A stretch of 64,000 nt of DNA, taken from contig QHRU01000037.1 of NCBI GenBank assembly GCA_003220225.1, positions 1 through 64,000 on the forward strand. Direction: 5' to 3'. This stretch comes from Candidatus Rokuibacteriota bacterium (GTDB lineage: Bacteria; Methylomirabilota; Methylomirabilia; Rokubacteriales; CSP1-6). Each line of letters opens with the position of its first letter. The stretch's first letter is position 1. The notes under the pieces were generated by a model. It had not been told where the DNA came from, searched no databases, and saw only the letters and a program-made list of their open reading frames with translations. A program made the translations under genes and the position numbers. This document shows positions 34,918 to 45,100 of the stretch, piece by piece.

Positions 34918-34956
34918 TAAATACTAGTGACTAGCCTTTCTGTCAAGTACTATACT
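34918..34956. promoter_or_regulatory. Face-to-face MATE and hxlR promoters with central palindrome
   Basis: Minus strand: TTGACA (34941-34946), 17-base spacer, TATTTA (34918-34923), seven bases to the MATE ATG. Plus strand: TATACT (34951-34956), six bases to the hxlR ATG, with GTGACT (34927-34932) as a possible -35 at 18 bases. The odd-centred palindrome CTAGT-G-ACTAG (34924-34934) sits in the MATE spacer and overlaps the hxlR -35, a good candidate operator for HxlR. Confidence 0.65.
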
Positions 34957-34962
34957 GGGCCC

Positions 34963-35436
34963 ATGCCCAAGCGCTACGGGCAGCCGTGTCCGGTGGCCAA
35001 GTCGCTCGAGTTCCTCGGCGAGCGCTGGACCCTCCTCGTGATCCGGGATCTGCTGGCGGGCCCGCGGCGCTTTCAGGATCTCCTGGCCTCGCTCGACGGC
35101 ATCGCCCCCAACGTCCTGTCGGAGCGGCTCAAGATTCTCGAGGCGCACGGCATCGTCGCCCGCGAGTTCTATTCCGAGCACCCGCCGCGTGCCGCCTACG
35201 CGCTGACGCCCCGCGGCCGTGACCTCGGGATGGTGGTGGGCGCCCTCGCCGTCTGGGGCTCACGCCACGTGCACAAGGACACGGCGCTCGTCCACGACGA
35301 CTGCGACGGCGCGCTGGAGCTGAAGTACTACTGTCCGAAGTGCGACGCGCGGGTGAGCGGACGCACGGTGCACCTGCGCACGAGCCGCAGGACGCCGCGG
35401 CCGGCCCGCCGCGCGCGTCGCGCCGCCGCGCGCTGA
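34963..35436 (+). CDS. HxlR-family winged-helix transcriptional regulator
   Basis: 157 aa from the ATG at 34963. HxlR hallmark CPVAKSLEFLGERWTLLVIRDLL at residues 8-30 with the redox-type N-terminal Cys, then GPRRFQDLLASLDGIAPNVLSERLK and the wing. The C-terminus adds a CPKC pair and a basic Arg-rich tail, not usual for the family. It likely represses itself and the divergent MATE gene. Confidence 0.9.
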   Translation: MPKRYGQPCPVAKSLEFLGERWTLLVIRDLLAGPRRFQDLLASLDGIAPNVLSERLKILEAHGIVAREFYSEHPPRAAYALTPRGRDLGMVVGALAVWGSRHVHKDTALVHDDCDGALELKYYCPKCDARVSGRTVHLRTSRRTPRPARRARRAAAR

Positions 35437-35438
35437 GG

Positions 35439-36095
35439 TCAGGCCAGCGTGTGGCGGACGATCTTCGACTCGACCATGTAGATGACCATCTCCGCGATGT
35501 TCGTCGCGTGGTCGGCCACCCGCTCGAGGAAGCGCGAGATCAGGATCAGCCGGATGGCGCGCGGGATCGTGCGCGCGTCCTCCATCATGAAGGTCAGCAG
35601 CTCGCGGAAGATCTGCTCCTTGAGGGCGTCGACCTCGGCGTCTTCGGCGCACACGCGTCGCGCGAGCTCCGTGTCTCGCGTCACGAAGGCATCGAGGGAC
35701 TCCTTGACCATGCGCTGCGATTTCTCGGCCATGCGGGGCAGGTCGATGTAGGGCTTGAGCTGCGGCTCGCGGTTCAGCTCGAGGGCGCGCTGGGCGATGT
35801 TGACGGCCTGGTCGCCGATGCGCTCGAGGTCGGTGACGATCTTCATGGCCGTGGTGATGAACCGGAGATCGCCGGCGGCGGGCTGGTGCAGCGCGAGCAG
35901 CTCGACGCACTTCTCGTCCACCTCGATGTCGTAGGCGTTGACCTGCGCGTCGCGGTCGATGACCTCCTGATCCAGCTCGCTGTCCCGCTCGACGAGCGCG
36001 GTCATGACCCGGCGGATCTGGTCCTCGACGAGGCCGCCCATGGCGAGCAGCGTCTGCTTGAGCGCGTCGAGCTCTTCGTGGAAGTGCCGCTGCAT
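35439..36095 (-). CDS. phoU: Phosphate-signalling protein PhoU
   Basis: 218 aa with two PhoU three-helix repeats; conserved RIGDQAVNIAQRALEL near residue 94 and RVADHATNIAEMVIYMV near 195 are the metal-binding motifs. PhoU links Pst transport to PhoR/PhoB inhibition. It follows pstB by 14 bases. It converges on hxlR with two bases between stops. Confidence 0.95.
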   Translation of the reverse strand: MQRHFHEELDALKQTLLAMGGLVEDQIRRVMTALVERDSELDQEVIDRDAQVNAYDIEVDEKCVELLALHQPAAGDLRFITTAMKIVTDLERIGDQAVNIAQRALELNREPQLKPYIDLPRMAEKSQRMVKESLDAFVTRDTELARRVCAEDAEVDALKEQIFRELLTFMMEDARTIPRAIRLILISRFLERVADHATNIAEMVIYMVESKIVRHTLA

Positions 36096-36109
36096 GGCGT
36101 CCTCCGCCT

Positions 36110-36910
<801 letters not shown>

Positions 36911-36920
36911 GTCTGTCTCC

Positions 36921-38519
36921 CTAGACCGCCGACGTCGCGTACTTCCGGCGGAGCCGGTTGCGCGTGGCGATCGCGAACAGGTTCAGCAGCACGACGATCA
37001 CCAGCAGGAGCAGCGTCGTCGCGAAGACCATCGGCCGCGCCGCGTCCACGTTCGGCGACTGGAAGCCGACGTCGTAGATGTGGAAGCCCAGGTGCATGAA
37101 CTTCCGGTCGAGGTGCACGAAGGGCCAGAAGCCGTCCACGGGCAGCGCGGGGGCCAGCTTCACCACCCCCGTGATCATCAGCGGCGCGACTTCGCCCGCC
37201 GCGCGGGCCATGGCGAGGATCAGGCCGGTGAGGATCGACGGCATGACCGCCGGCAGCACCACCTTCAGCGTCGTCTCGAGCTTGGTGGCCCCCAGCGCCA
37301 GGGACGCTTCGCGCGTGCCGCCGGGGATGGCGGCCAGCCCTTCCTCGGTGGCCACGATGACCACGGGGATCGTCAGCAGCGCCAGCGTCAGCGAGGCCCA
37401 CAGGATGCCGCCGGTCCCGAACGTCGGCGTCGGGAGGGCTTCGGCGTAGAACAGGCGGTCGATGGCCCCGCCGACGGCGTAGATGAAGAACCCGACGCCG
37501 AACACGCCGAAGACGATCGAGGGGACGCCCGCGAGGTTGTTCACCGCGATGCGTACCGCGCTCACGAAGGTGCCCTGCCGCGCGTACTCGCGCAGGTAGA
37601 AGGCCGCCAGCACGCCGAGCGGCGTGACCATGATCGACATGATCATCACCATCATGACCGTCCCGAAGATGGCGGGGAACACGCCGCCCTCGGTGTTGGA
37701 CTCGCGCGGATCCTCGGAGACGAAGCCCCACACGTCGGCCACGTAGTGCGCGACCTTCGCCACCGGCCCCATGGTGTTCGGGAACGACACGCCGAGCACC
37801 TGCGCCAGCGGCAGCGCCTTCTCCTTGCCGCCGTCCGCGATCACCACCATCCGCGCCGTCTGCCGGGCGCGCAGCTCGGCCAGCCGCGCCTCCTGGACCC
37901 GGTACTGCTCCTGCAGCGTCGCCAGCCGCGCCCGGAGCGCCCCCGCGTCGGCGGACGCCGTCGCCCCCCGCGCCTCGAGCCCGCGCAGCCGCAGCCGGAT
38001 CTTCTCCTGCTCGAAGTTGATGGCGCCGATGTCGCCCTTCTCGATCGCGCGGATCTGGCGGCGGAGTGCCCCCGCCGCCGGCAGCCAGCGCTCGATCTCC
38101 GGCCACGCGGCCGCGTCGCGCGCGACGACGGCGCCGCCCTCCTCGAGGGCGGCGATGCGGCCGATGAGGAGTCCCCACTCGCTGCGCTCGATCACCGCGA
38201 CGTCGGCCGGGCGCTCGCGCCGCACGACGGCGGCCTCGTCCACCCAGACGAAGTCGGCGCCGTAGAGATCGCGATTGGCGACCTTGAGCTTGATCCGCCA
38301 CGCCTCGCCCCTGCCGGGGATCCGCTCGCGATCGGCGAGGGGACCGGTCAGCACCGTGCCGTCCGTGAGCGTGACGCGCACCACCTCGGCGGGCCAGAAG
38401 AAGCCGGCGGCGTTGCCGACGATGATCGCGATGAGGCCGACGACCATGATGAGGGCGGCGGCGAGCGCGCCGCCGGTCAGCCAGATGAAGGGCTCGCCGC
38501 TGCGCCAGAGGCGTCGCAT
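36921..38519 (-). CDS. pstA: Phosphate ABC transporter permease PstA, long form
   Basis: 532 aa, against about 295 for E. coli PstA. After a first helix (residues 13-35) comes an extracytoplasmic region of about 200 residues, including a long coiled-coil-like helix ([20 protein letters not shown]... to LRARQTARM). The permease core follows from about residue 265, with [21 protein letters not shown] and [19 protein letters not shown]. The long form is known from pseudomonads. It shares one base with pstC (TGATG). Confidence 0.95.
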   Translation of the reverse strand: MRRLWRSGEPFIWLTGGALAAALIMVVGLIAIIVGNAAGFFWPAEVVRVTLTDGTVLTGPLADRERIPGRGEAWRIKLKVANRDLYGADFVWVDEAAVVRRERPADVAVIERSEWGLLIGRIAALEEGGAVVARDAAAWPEIERWLPAAGALRRQIRAIEKGDIGAINFEQEKIRLRLRGLEARGATASADAGALRARLATLQEQYRVQEARLAELRARQTARMVVIADGGKEKALPLAQVLGVSFPNTMGPVAKVAHYVADVWGFVSEDPRESNTEGGVFPAIFGTVMMVMIMSIMVTPLGVLAAFYLREYARQGTFVSAVRIAVNNLAGVPSIVFGVFGVGFFIYAVGGAIDRLFYAEALPTPTFGTGGILWASLTLALLTIPVVIVATEEGLAAIPGGTREASLALGATKLETTLKVVLPAVMPSILTGLILAMARAAGEVAPLMITGVVKLAPALPVDGFWPFVHLDRKFMHLGFHIYDVGFQSPNVDAARPMVFATTLLLLVIVVLLNLFAIATRNRLRRKYATSAV

Positions 38520-40792
38520 CAGAGGTACCGGTACTTCCGCCGCAGCCGCAGGCGGACCACCTCGGCCGTGGTGTTGAGCACGAAGGTCAGGCAGAAGAGG
38601 AGGAACGCGGCGAGGAAGAGGACGCGAAAGAGCGTGCCGCCCTCGGGCGCCTCCGGCAGCTCGACGGCGATGTTGGCGGAGAGGGCGCGGAAGCCGCTGA
38701 ACATGTTCCAGTCCATCACCGGCGTATTGCCGGTGGCCATCAGCACGATCATCGTCTCGCCGACGGCGCGGCCGAGGCCGATCATGATCGCCGAGAAGAT
38801 GCCCGGGCTGGCCGTGGGCAGCACGATGCGCACGGCCGTCTGCCAGCGGCTGGCGCCGAGCGCGAGCGACCCCGCGCGCAGGTGCTGGGGCACGTTGGCC
38901 AGCGCGTCCTCGGCGATCGTGAAGATGAGCGGCACCACCGCGAAGCCCATGGCGACGCCGACGACGAGCGAGTTGCGCTGATCGTAGGTGAGGCCGAGCG
39001 CGGCGAGCAGCCAGCCGCGATAGTCGCCGACGAGCAGCCGCTGCTCGACGAGCCCGCCGAGCGTGAGCGCGAACCACGCCCCCAGGAGCACCACGGGCAC
39101 GAGCACGAAGACCTCGGTGCCCGGGCGGAACGGGCCGCGGACGCCGGGCGGCAGCGCGCGCCACGCCAGCAGGGCGGCGAGAATGACCACGGTCTCCACC
39201 GCCGGCAGCAGGAACAGACCGGGCACGATGCGCTCCACCGCCGGCGCCAGCCAGAGCCCCGCGAGAAACCCGAGCACGACGCTCGGCAACGCGGCCATGA
39301 TCTCGACCGCCGGCTTGACGTAGCCCTTCACCGCCGGGTGCATGAACTCGCTCACGTAGATGGCCGCCAGCAGCGCCAGCGGTACCGCGAAGAGCAGCGC
39401 GTAGAACGTGCCCTTGAGCGTGCCGTAGATGAGCGGGGTGAGGCTGAACTTGGCCTCGAAGTCGTCGGTGCCGCCGGTCGACTGCCAGACCCAGGCGGGC
39501 CGGCTGTAGCCCTCGTACCAGACCTTGCCGAACAGCGTCTTGAGCGTGATCTCGGGATGCGGATTGTCGACGCGCCAGTCCACGACCTCCCCTCGCTCGT
39601 CCACCGCGACCACGCCGTCGGCCTTCGGCGCGAAGACCACCGCGCGCAGCGGGCGCCCGTCGCCGAACGTGAGGAACGTCTGGCCCGACGTGCCGTAGTG
39701 CAGCTTGACGCGTCCGGCGGCGTCCGCGGTGACGAAGCCCTTGTCGCGGCGCGACGGGCTGATGGCGACCACGGGCGCGCGGTGCGACTCGAACTCGTTG
39801 ATGCGCGTGAGGGTGGCCGCGCCGCCCGTCGGCGGCGGCACCACCTGCCAGCTGGAGACGGCGCCCATCGCGTCCGCCGCCACCAGCGTGCGCTCACCGA
39901 TCAGGAACGAGAGCGCGGTGACGGGCGCGGCGCCGACCGTCGCCGTCTCCACAACCGTCGGGGTGCCGCGATCGCGCATGTCGTAGCGCACGAGCTGGCC
40001 GCGCGAGGTGCCGATGACGAGATCGTCGCCGCGGCCATCGAGACGCAGCGCGACGATCTCACCGTCGACGGGAACGCCCAGCGCCTGCACCGATTCCTCG
40101 CGGCGCGTCCCGCCGATCAGCGTCTTCTTCTCCACCACCGTCTGCACGATCAGGTCGTGCGGTCCCACCTGCGCCACCGTCACCGGTCCCGAGTCCGGCG
40201 AGGCGACCGTCAGGCGCAGGATCGCGCGCTTGCGCCCGGGATCGAGGACGACTGGGGCGGCGAACGCGGGTTTGACGCTCACGGTCCGCCGGGCACCCTC
40301 GAAGCCGACCTCGATCTTCATCTCGAGAGGGATCACGCGGCCGTCGGAGGTGCCGATGGCGTAGCGGTCGAGTCCGTGCGCGGCCACCGCCGTCACCCGC
40401 GCGCCCTCGAGGCCGGCGATCGGCAGCGGCGCCGCCCGCGTCACTGTCGGCTTGAGCGGAACGAGCTGAATGGTGCCGTCGGCCGTGACCATCGATGCGG
40501 CTTCGCGGTACTCGTCGACGCCCAGGCCGGCCCCCGGCGCGGGCGTGGCCCCCGCCGAGAGGCGCTCCAGCGCGACGACGCGCGGCGGCCGGAACAGCGG
40601 CCACACCTCGGCCGCGATGACGAAGAGGATGGCGAGGATCGCCGAGATGATCACGATGCCGCCGAGCACGACCGTGCGGGCGGCGAAGCGATCGAGGAAG
40701 ATCCGTCGGCTGGTGCGCGCCCGGCTGACGACGAGCGGGCGGGCCGGAGTCCCCGGCCCGCCCGCGGTGAGAGTGTCGGCGTTGATCGCCAC
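38519..40792 (-). CDS. pstC: Phosphate ABC transporter permease PstC, long form with propeller-like domain
   Basis: 757 aa from a GTG at 40792, one base after the pstS stop. After one helix (residues 30-55) about 370 residues lie outside the membrane. They contain repeated blocks such as DGRVIPLEMK, RGQLVRYDMRD, MGAVSSWQVV, AGRVKLHYGT and RGEVVDWRVD, typical of WD/PQQ-like propeller blades. The PstC core follows with YGTLKGTFYALLFAVPLALLAA and GASRWQTAVRIVLPTASPGI. The track's 40864 start lacks support. Confidence 0.95.
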   Translation of the reverse strand: MAINADTLTAGGPGTPARPLVVSRARTSRRIFLDRFAARTVVLGGIVIISAILAILFVIAAEVWPLFRPPRVVALERLSAGATPAPGAGLGVDEYREAASMVTADGTIQLVPLKPTVTRAAPLPIAGLEGARVTAVAAHGLDRYAIGTSDGRVIPLEMKIEVGFEGARRTVSVKPAFAAPVVLDPGRKRAILRLTVASPDSGPVTVAQVGPHDLIVQTVVEKKTLIGGTRREESVQALGVPVDGEIVALRLDGRGDDLVIGTSRGQLVRYDMRDRGTPTVVETATVGAAPVTALSFLIGERTLVAADAMGAVSSWQVVPPPTGGAATLTRINEFESHRAPVVAISPSRRDKGFVTADAAGRVKLHYGTSGQTFLTFGDGRPLRAVVFAPKADGVVAVDERGEVVDWRVDNPHPEITLKTLFGKVWYEGYSRPAWVWQSTGGTDDFEAKFSLTPLIYGTLKGTFYALLFAVPLALLAAIYVSEFMHPAVKGYVKPAVEIMAALPSVVLGFLAGLWLAPAVERIVPGLFLLPAVETVVILAALLAWRALPPGVRGPFRPGTEVFVLVPVVLLGAWFALTLGGLVEQRLLVGDYRGWLLAALGLTYDQRNSLVVGVAMGFAVVPLIFTIAEDALANVPQHLRAGSLALGASRWQTAVRIVLPTASPGIFSAIMIGLGRAVGETMIVLMATGNTPVMDWNMFSGFRALSANIAVELPEAPEGGTLFRVLFLAAFLLFCLTFVLNTTAEVVRLRLRRKYRYL

Positions 40793-40793
40793 G

Positions 40794-41765
40794 CTACTGG
40801 ATCTTGTTCTGCTCTTCCTTCGCGATGGTCGCGGGGATCGGGAAGTAGCCGTCCTTGACGACACCCTCCTGCCCCTCGCGCGAAACGATGAGCTTGACGA
40901 ACTCGCGGGTCAGCGGGTCGAGCGGCTTGCCGGGCGCCTTGTTGACGTACACGTAGAGAAAGCGCGCCAGGGGATAGCTGCCCGAGTAGGCGTTGTCCGC
41001 CGTCGCCTCGACGCACTTGCCGCCGTCCTTCTCGGCCAGCGGCACCGCGCGCACGCCGGCCGTGGCGTAGCCAATGCCGCTGTAGCCGATGCCGTAACGG
41101 TCCACCGTGATGCCCTGGACGACCGACGCCGAGCCCGGCTGCTCCTTGACCTCGTCCTTGTAGTCGCCGTTCTTGAGCGTGTGCTCCTTGAAGAAGCCGT
41201 AGGTGCCCGAGGCCGAGTTGCGGCCGTAGAGGCTCAGCGGCCTGTTGGCCCACTCACCCGTCAGCCCGAGCTGGCCCCACGTCCGGAGGTCGTCCTTTGC
41301 GCCCTGACGACGCGACTTCGAGAAGATGGCGTCGACCTGGGCGATCGAGAGGCACGTGATCGGGTTGTCCTTGTTCACGAACACGGCGAGCGCGTCCACC
41401 GACGTGCGGATCGGCGTGGGCTTGTAGCCGTACTTCTTCTCGAACGCGTCGATTTCCGTGCCCTTCATCTCGCGCGACATCGGCCCGAGCTGCGCGGTGC
41501 CGCTGATGAGCGCGGGCGGCGCCGTCGACGAGCCCTTGCCCTCGATCTGGACCTTGGCGTTCGGATAAAACTTCTGGAAGCTCTCCGCCCAGTGGGTCAT
41601 GAGGTTGCTGAGGGTATCCGAGCCGACGCTCGAGACGTTGCCGCTCACGCCGCTCACCGTCTTGTAGGGCGCGAGGTCCGGATCGAGCTTCGTCTGGCCG
41701 ATGGCCGCGCCAGCCGTCACCGTCAGCGCGGCCACGGCCAGCGCCATCACGGTCTTCATCGTCAT
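40794..41765 (-). CDS. pstS: Phosphate-binding protein PstS
   Basis: 323 aa, signal peptide residues 1-23 ([18 protein letters not shown]). Phosphate-binding segments: [26 protein letters not shown]-like [12 protein letters not shown], and [15 protein letters not shown]. The ATG at 41765 has AAAGGAG eight bases upstream. It delivers periplasmic phosphate to PstCA. A PhoB-box-like repeat lies about 60 bases upstream. Confidence 0.95.
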   Translation of the reverse strand: MTMKTVMALAVAALTVTAGAAIGQTKLDPDLAPYKTVSGVSGNVSSVGSDTLSNLMTHWAESFQKFYPNAKVQIEGKGSSTAPPALISGTAQLGPMSREMKGTEIDAFEKKYGYKPTPIRTSVDALAVFVNKDNPITCLSIAQVDAIFSKSRRQGAKDDLRTWGQLGLTGEWANRPLSLYGRNSASGTYGFFKEHTLKNGDYKDEVKEQPGSASVVQGITVDRYGIGYSGIGYATAGVRAVPLAEKDGGKCVEATADNAYSGSYPLARFLYVYVNKAPGKPLDPLTREFVKLIVSREGQEGVVKDGYFPIPATIAKEEQNKIQ

Positions 41766-41826
41766 CGTGTCGTCTCCTTTGGTTACCTCGATCATCCGCC
41801 GTGCGTGTTTCGACGGCATAAAGGCG

Positions 41827-41844
41827 GTGTTACGTTCGTGTTAC
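41827..41844 (-). promoter_or_regulatory. PhoB-box-like direct repeat ahead of pstS
   Basis: On the minus strand GTAACAC-GAAC-GTAACAC: two identical heptamers with 11-base periodicity, the architecture of a PHO box (CTGTCAT N4 CTGTCA). The heptamers share the central pattern with the consensus only partly. It overlaps the stop codon of the regulator gene (TAA 41841-41843) and lies about 60 bases before the pstS start. Confidence 0.65.
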
Positions 41845-42572
41845 GAGCGGGCGGGCTCCCGGAACCGGTAGCCCACGCCCCGGACGGTTTCCACCCCCGG
41901 GGCCGGGAGCTTGGCAGCCGTGAACTTGGCGCGCAGGCGGGCGACGTGGACGTCGACGGTCCGAGGCTCCACGAAGCCATCCCGGCCCCACACCGCGTCC
42001 AGCAGCTCCTCGCGGCCGAAGACGCGCCCGGGCGCGCCGGCCAGGATCGCGAGCAGCTCGAACTCCTTGGGGGTGAGGTCCACCGGGTGGCCTTTCATGC
42101 GGACCTCGAAGCGGTAGCGGTCGATCTCGAGCTCGCCGATCTGCACGTGCGGCTTCTTCTCGGCGTCGCCGGGACGGGCGCGGCGGGCGACCGCGCGGAT
42201 GCGGGCGAGCAGCTCGCGCGGCGAGAACGGCTTGGTCACGTAGTCGTCGGCGCCCATCTCGAAGCCGAGGACCTTGTCACCCTCCTCGACGCGGCCGGTG
42301 ACCATGATCACGGGGATGTTCTTGGTGTCCGCGTCCTGCTTGAGGCGGCGGCAGACCTCCCAGCCGTTGAGCTGCGGGACCATGATGTCGAGCAGGACCA
42401 GGTCGGGGTGGACCTCGCGCGCCTGCTTGAGGGCGTCGGAGCCGGTGGGGGCGACGACGACGTCGTAACCCTCCTTGGTGAGATTGTAGCGGATCAGGTC
42501 GGCGACGTCGCGCTCGTCTTCGACGACGAGGACGCGACCCTGCTGCTGGCGGGCCGCGGCGGCGGTCTTCAT
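41841..42572 (-). CDS. phoB: PhoB-like OmpR-family response regulator
   Basis: 243 aa. Receiver domain with acidic pair VEDERD, phosphorylated Asp in LVLLDIMVP near residue 58, Thr in VTG and Lys in TKPFSPREL. The C-terminal winged helix has LTPKEFELLAILAGAPGRVFGREELLDAVWG and RTVDVHVARLRAKF. Adjacent to pstSCAB-phoU, so most likely PhoB. No kinase gene is next to it; the nearest PhoR-like kinase is at 48423. Confidence 0.92.
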   Translation of the reverse strand: MKTAAAARQQQGRVLVVEDERDVADLIRYNLTKEGYDVVVAPTGSDALKQAREVHPDLVLLDIMVPQLNGWEVCRRLKQDADTKNIPVIMVTGRVEEGDKVLGFEMGADDYVTKPFSPRELLARIRAVARRARPGDAEKKPHVQIGELEIDRYRFEVRMKGHPVDLTPKEFELLAILAGAPGRVFGREELLDAVWGRDGFVEPRTVDVHVARLRAKFTAAKLPAPGVETVRGVGYRFREPARS

Positions 42573-42648
42573 CCGTCGCCGAGTGTCCGCGGCGCACGTT
42601 ACAGGACGATGACGCCGCCGTAAAACTTGGGTGAAGCGCCGGCGCGCC

Positions 42649-43389
42649 TCAGAGCGTCACGACCAGCCCGTCGTGTGCACACTCTTCGGGCACCGCGTCG
42701 GCGTGCGCGAGCATCTCGCGGCTCATGTGCGTGAGGATCACGCGCTTGGCGCCGAATCGATCGCGCTGCGCGGCCACGGTCGGATAGCTCAGGTGCCACT
42801 TGACCGGCTTGTCGTAGAAGTAGCACTCGGCGATGAAGAGGTCGGCGCCGCGCGCCACGCGCGCGACCTCGTCCGTCCACTCGGTGTCGCCGGTGTACGC
42901 GACGACCTTGCCGCCGACTTCCACGCGCACCGCGGTGGGATTCGTCTCCTCGGTGTGCCGCGCCGGTTGCGGCGTCACGATCAGATCCAGGACGGTGTGC
43001 GGCCGCCCCGGCTCCATCTCGACCCACGTGAGCGGGAACGTCGGGGTCATCACCCGCGAGCCGGGGAAGAGCGCCTCGCGGATCTGATCCATGCGCCGGC
43101 GCAGGTCGCGCGGCCCCGCGATGGTGAGCGGACGGATCCGCTTCGCCCCAAGCATCGCGTCGATCAGGAGGAACGGCACGCCGCCGCAGTGGTCGCCGTG
43201 CAGGTGGGTCAGGATGATCGCGTCCAGCGAGTTGTGCTCGATGCCCTGCTGCGCGAGAGCGATCAGCGACGAGGTGCCGAAGTCGATCGCGAAGCGCGAG
43301 CTCGGTCCGTCGACGAGGATGCACGTCTGGAAGCGGCCGCCGCTGCCGAAGGAATCACCCGAGCCGACGAAGCGCACCGTGACCGCCAT
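42649..43389 (-). CDS. Ribonuclease Z-like metallo-beta-lactamase hydrolase
   Basis: 246 aa. Zinc motif THLHGDHCGG near residue 62, later PARHTEETNPTAVRVE, YTGDTEWTDE and THMSREML. The arrangement resembles RNase Z/arylsulfatase-like MBL proteins but is shorter than tRNase Z (about 310 aa) and lacks an obvious exosite arm. It follows the CoA transferase by eight bases; the pair may act in a catabolic step. Confidence 0.88.
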   Translation of the reverse strand: MAVTVRFVGSGDSFGSGGRFQTCILVDGPSSRFAIDFGTSSLIALAQQGIEHNSLDAIILTHLHGDHCGGVPFLLIDAMLGAKRIRPLTIAGPRDLRRRMDQIREALFPGSRVMTPTFPLTWVEMEPGRPHTVLDLIVTPQPARHTEETNPTAVRVEVGGKVVAYTGDTEWTDEVARVARGADLFIAECYFYDKPVKWHLSYPTVAAQRDRFGAKRVILTHMSREMLAHADAVPEECAHDGLVVTL

Positions 43390-43397
43390 CGCCGCGC

Positions 43398-44612
43398 CTA
43401 GACGATGCCGGCCGCGCGCAGCGCGCAGCGCTCGCTCTCGCCGAGCCCGAGGAGCTGCTCGAGCACCTCGTCGGTGTGCTGGCCGAGCGTCGGCGGCGGG
43501 CGCCGGTAGCTCACCGGCGTATCCGACAGCTTCAGCGGGCTGCCGATGAGCGGCGCCTCGCCGGCCGGGTGCTCCATCGCGATCTTCATGCCGCGATGAC
43601 AAACTTGTGGATCGTCGAAGACGCGATCGATGGTGTTCACGGGACCGCACGGGAGCCCGGCCGCCTCGAGCCCCTCCACCCAGTGCTGCGTGGCGTGCTT
43701 GCGCGTGAGGTCCGAGACGATCCCGATCAGCTCGGCGCGGTGCTTCAGGCGGAGCGCGTTCGTCGCGAACTTCGGATTCACGGCCAGCTCCGGCACGCCG
43801 GCGAACTCGCAGAGCCGGCGGAACTGCGCGTCGTTGTTCGCGCCCAGGATCACGTGGCCATCGCTCGTCGGGAACACCTGGTACGGGATGGTGTTCGGAT
43901 GCGCCGTGCCCCAGCGCCGCGGCACCTGTCCCGAGAGCAGATAGTTGAGGCCCACGTTGTACAGCCAGCCCACCTGCACGTCGAGCAGCGCGACGTCGAT
44001 GTGCTGGCCGCGCCCGCTGGTGTCGCGGTGGCGGAGCGCTCCCAGGATCGCGACCGCAGCGTAGAGCCCGCTCATCACGTCGTTCACGGCCACGCCGACC
44101 TTGACGGGCGGCCCGTCGGCTTCGCCCGTCACGCTCATGATGCCGCCGGCGCCCTGGGCCATCAGGTCGTAGCCCGGCCGGGCGGCGTACGGCCCGTCCT
44201 GCCCATAGCCGGTGATCGAGCAGTACACGAGGCGCGGGTACTCCGCGCAGAGCTGGTCGTACGCGAGGCCGTACTCGGCGAGGCCGCCGACCTTGAAGTT
44301 TTCGATCAGCACGTCCGCACGCGTGAGCAGGCGCCGCACGAGCGCCGCGCCCTCGGGCTTGGCGAAGTTGATCGTGATCGAGCGCTTGTTGCGATTGGCG
44401 CTCAGGTAGTACCCGCTCTCCGCCGTCTCCACGCCGCGCGCGTCGCGCAGGAACGGCGGGCCCCACGTGCGCGTCTCGTCGCCGACGCCGGGCCGCTCTA
44501 CCTTGATCACGTCCGCGCCGAGGTCGCCCAGCATCTGCGTGCAGGACGGCCCGGCGAGCACGCGACTCAGATCGAGGATCGTGATGCCGTCGAGCGGTCC
44601 CGGCGGCGTCAC
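43398..44612 (-). CDS. CaiB/BaiF-family CoA transferase
   Basis: 404 aa from a GTG at 44612 (VTPPGPLDGITILDLSRVLAGP). Family III CoA transferase: GADVIKVERPGVGDETR near 40, NRNKRSITINF near 80, and the catalytic Asp in PGYDLMAQGAGG near 150. It moves CoA between carboxylic acids. It starts five bases after arsI and may be co-transcribed with the arsenic genes although the function is unrelated on its face. Confidence 0.93.
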   Translation of the reverse strand: MTPPGPLDGITILDLSRVLAGPSCTQMLGDLGADVIKVERPGVGDETRTWGPPFLRDARGVETAESGYYLSANRNKRSITINFAKPEGAALVRRLLTRADVLIENFKVGGLAEYGLAYDQLCAEYPRLVYCSITGYGQDGPYAARPGYDLMAQGAGGIMSVTGEADGPPVKVGVAVNDVMSGLYAAVAILGALRHRDTSGRGQHIDVALLDVQVGWLYNVGLNYLLSGQVPRRWGTAHPNTIPYQVFPTSDGHVILGANNDAQFRRLCEFAGVPELAVNPKFATNALRLKHRAELIGIVSDLTRKHATQHWVEGLEAAGLPCGPVNTIDRVFDDPQVCHRGMKIAMEHPAGEAPLIGSPLKLSDTPVSYRRPPPTLGQHTDEVLEQLLGLGESERCALRAAGIV

Positions 44613-44617
44613 TGACG

Positions 44618-45100
44618 TCAGGCGCTCGACCCGCAGCAGCCGCCGCCGGCTTGCACGACGGCCAGTCCCTTCGCGGCCGGGGCGGACGTCACGTCGGTGG
44701 CGCGGAGCGTGCTCTCTTCGAGGTCGTGGTTCAGGACGTAGACTTCCCAGTCGACGCCGTCCGGATCCTCGACCCAGAACTTGTCCTGGTTGGCGTGGCA
44801 GCAGTTCACGCCCATCTCCTCGCGCACCGGCAATCCCGCCGCCTTCACGCGGGCCAGCTCGCGCATCACGATCTCCGCGGACTCGACCTGGATGCCCATG
44901 TGGTCCACGTGACCACGGCTTTCCACGGGCGCGGCCTCGGAGAGCGCGAGGTTCAGCGGCCCGAACGGCGGCAGGAACTTCACGTAGCCGGGCTTCACCT
45001 TCACCGGCGCCGTGCCGAAGAACTTCTCGTAGAAGGCACGGCTCTTCTCCAGATTGGAGACCGTCATGTGGACGTGGACCTTCGGCGCCTCGATGCTCAT
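44618..45100 (-). CDS. arsI: ArsI/CadI-type glyoxalase-fold protein, probable C-As lyase
   Basis: 160 aa of the vicinal oxygen chelate family: HVHMTVSNLEKSRAFYEKFFG at the start, a vicinal cysteine pair in NCCHANQDKFWVEDPDG near 98, and a C-terminal GGGCCGSSA. The CC pair and QDKFWV block are characteristic of ArsI, which cleaves the carbon-arsenic bond of trivalent organoarsenicals; CadI is the close alternative. Its neighbours (ArsM, ArsC, ArsR) favour ArsI. It overlaps the aquaporin gene by four bases. Confidence 0.88.
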   Translation of the reverse strand: MSIEAPKVHVHMTVSNLEKSRAFYEKFFGTAPVKVKPGYVKFLPPFGPLNLALSEAAPVESRGHVDHMGIQVESAEIVMRELARVKAAGLPVREEMGVNCCHANQDKFWVEDPDGVDWEVYVLNHDLEESTLRATDVTSAPAAKGLAVVQAGGGCCGSSA

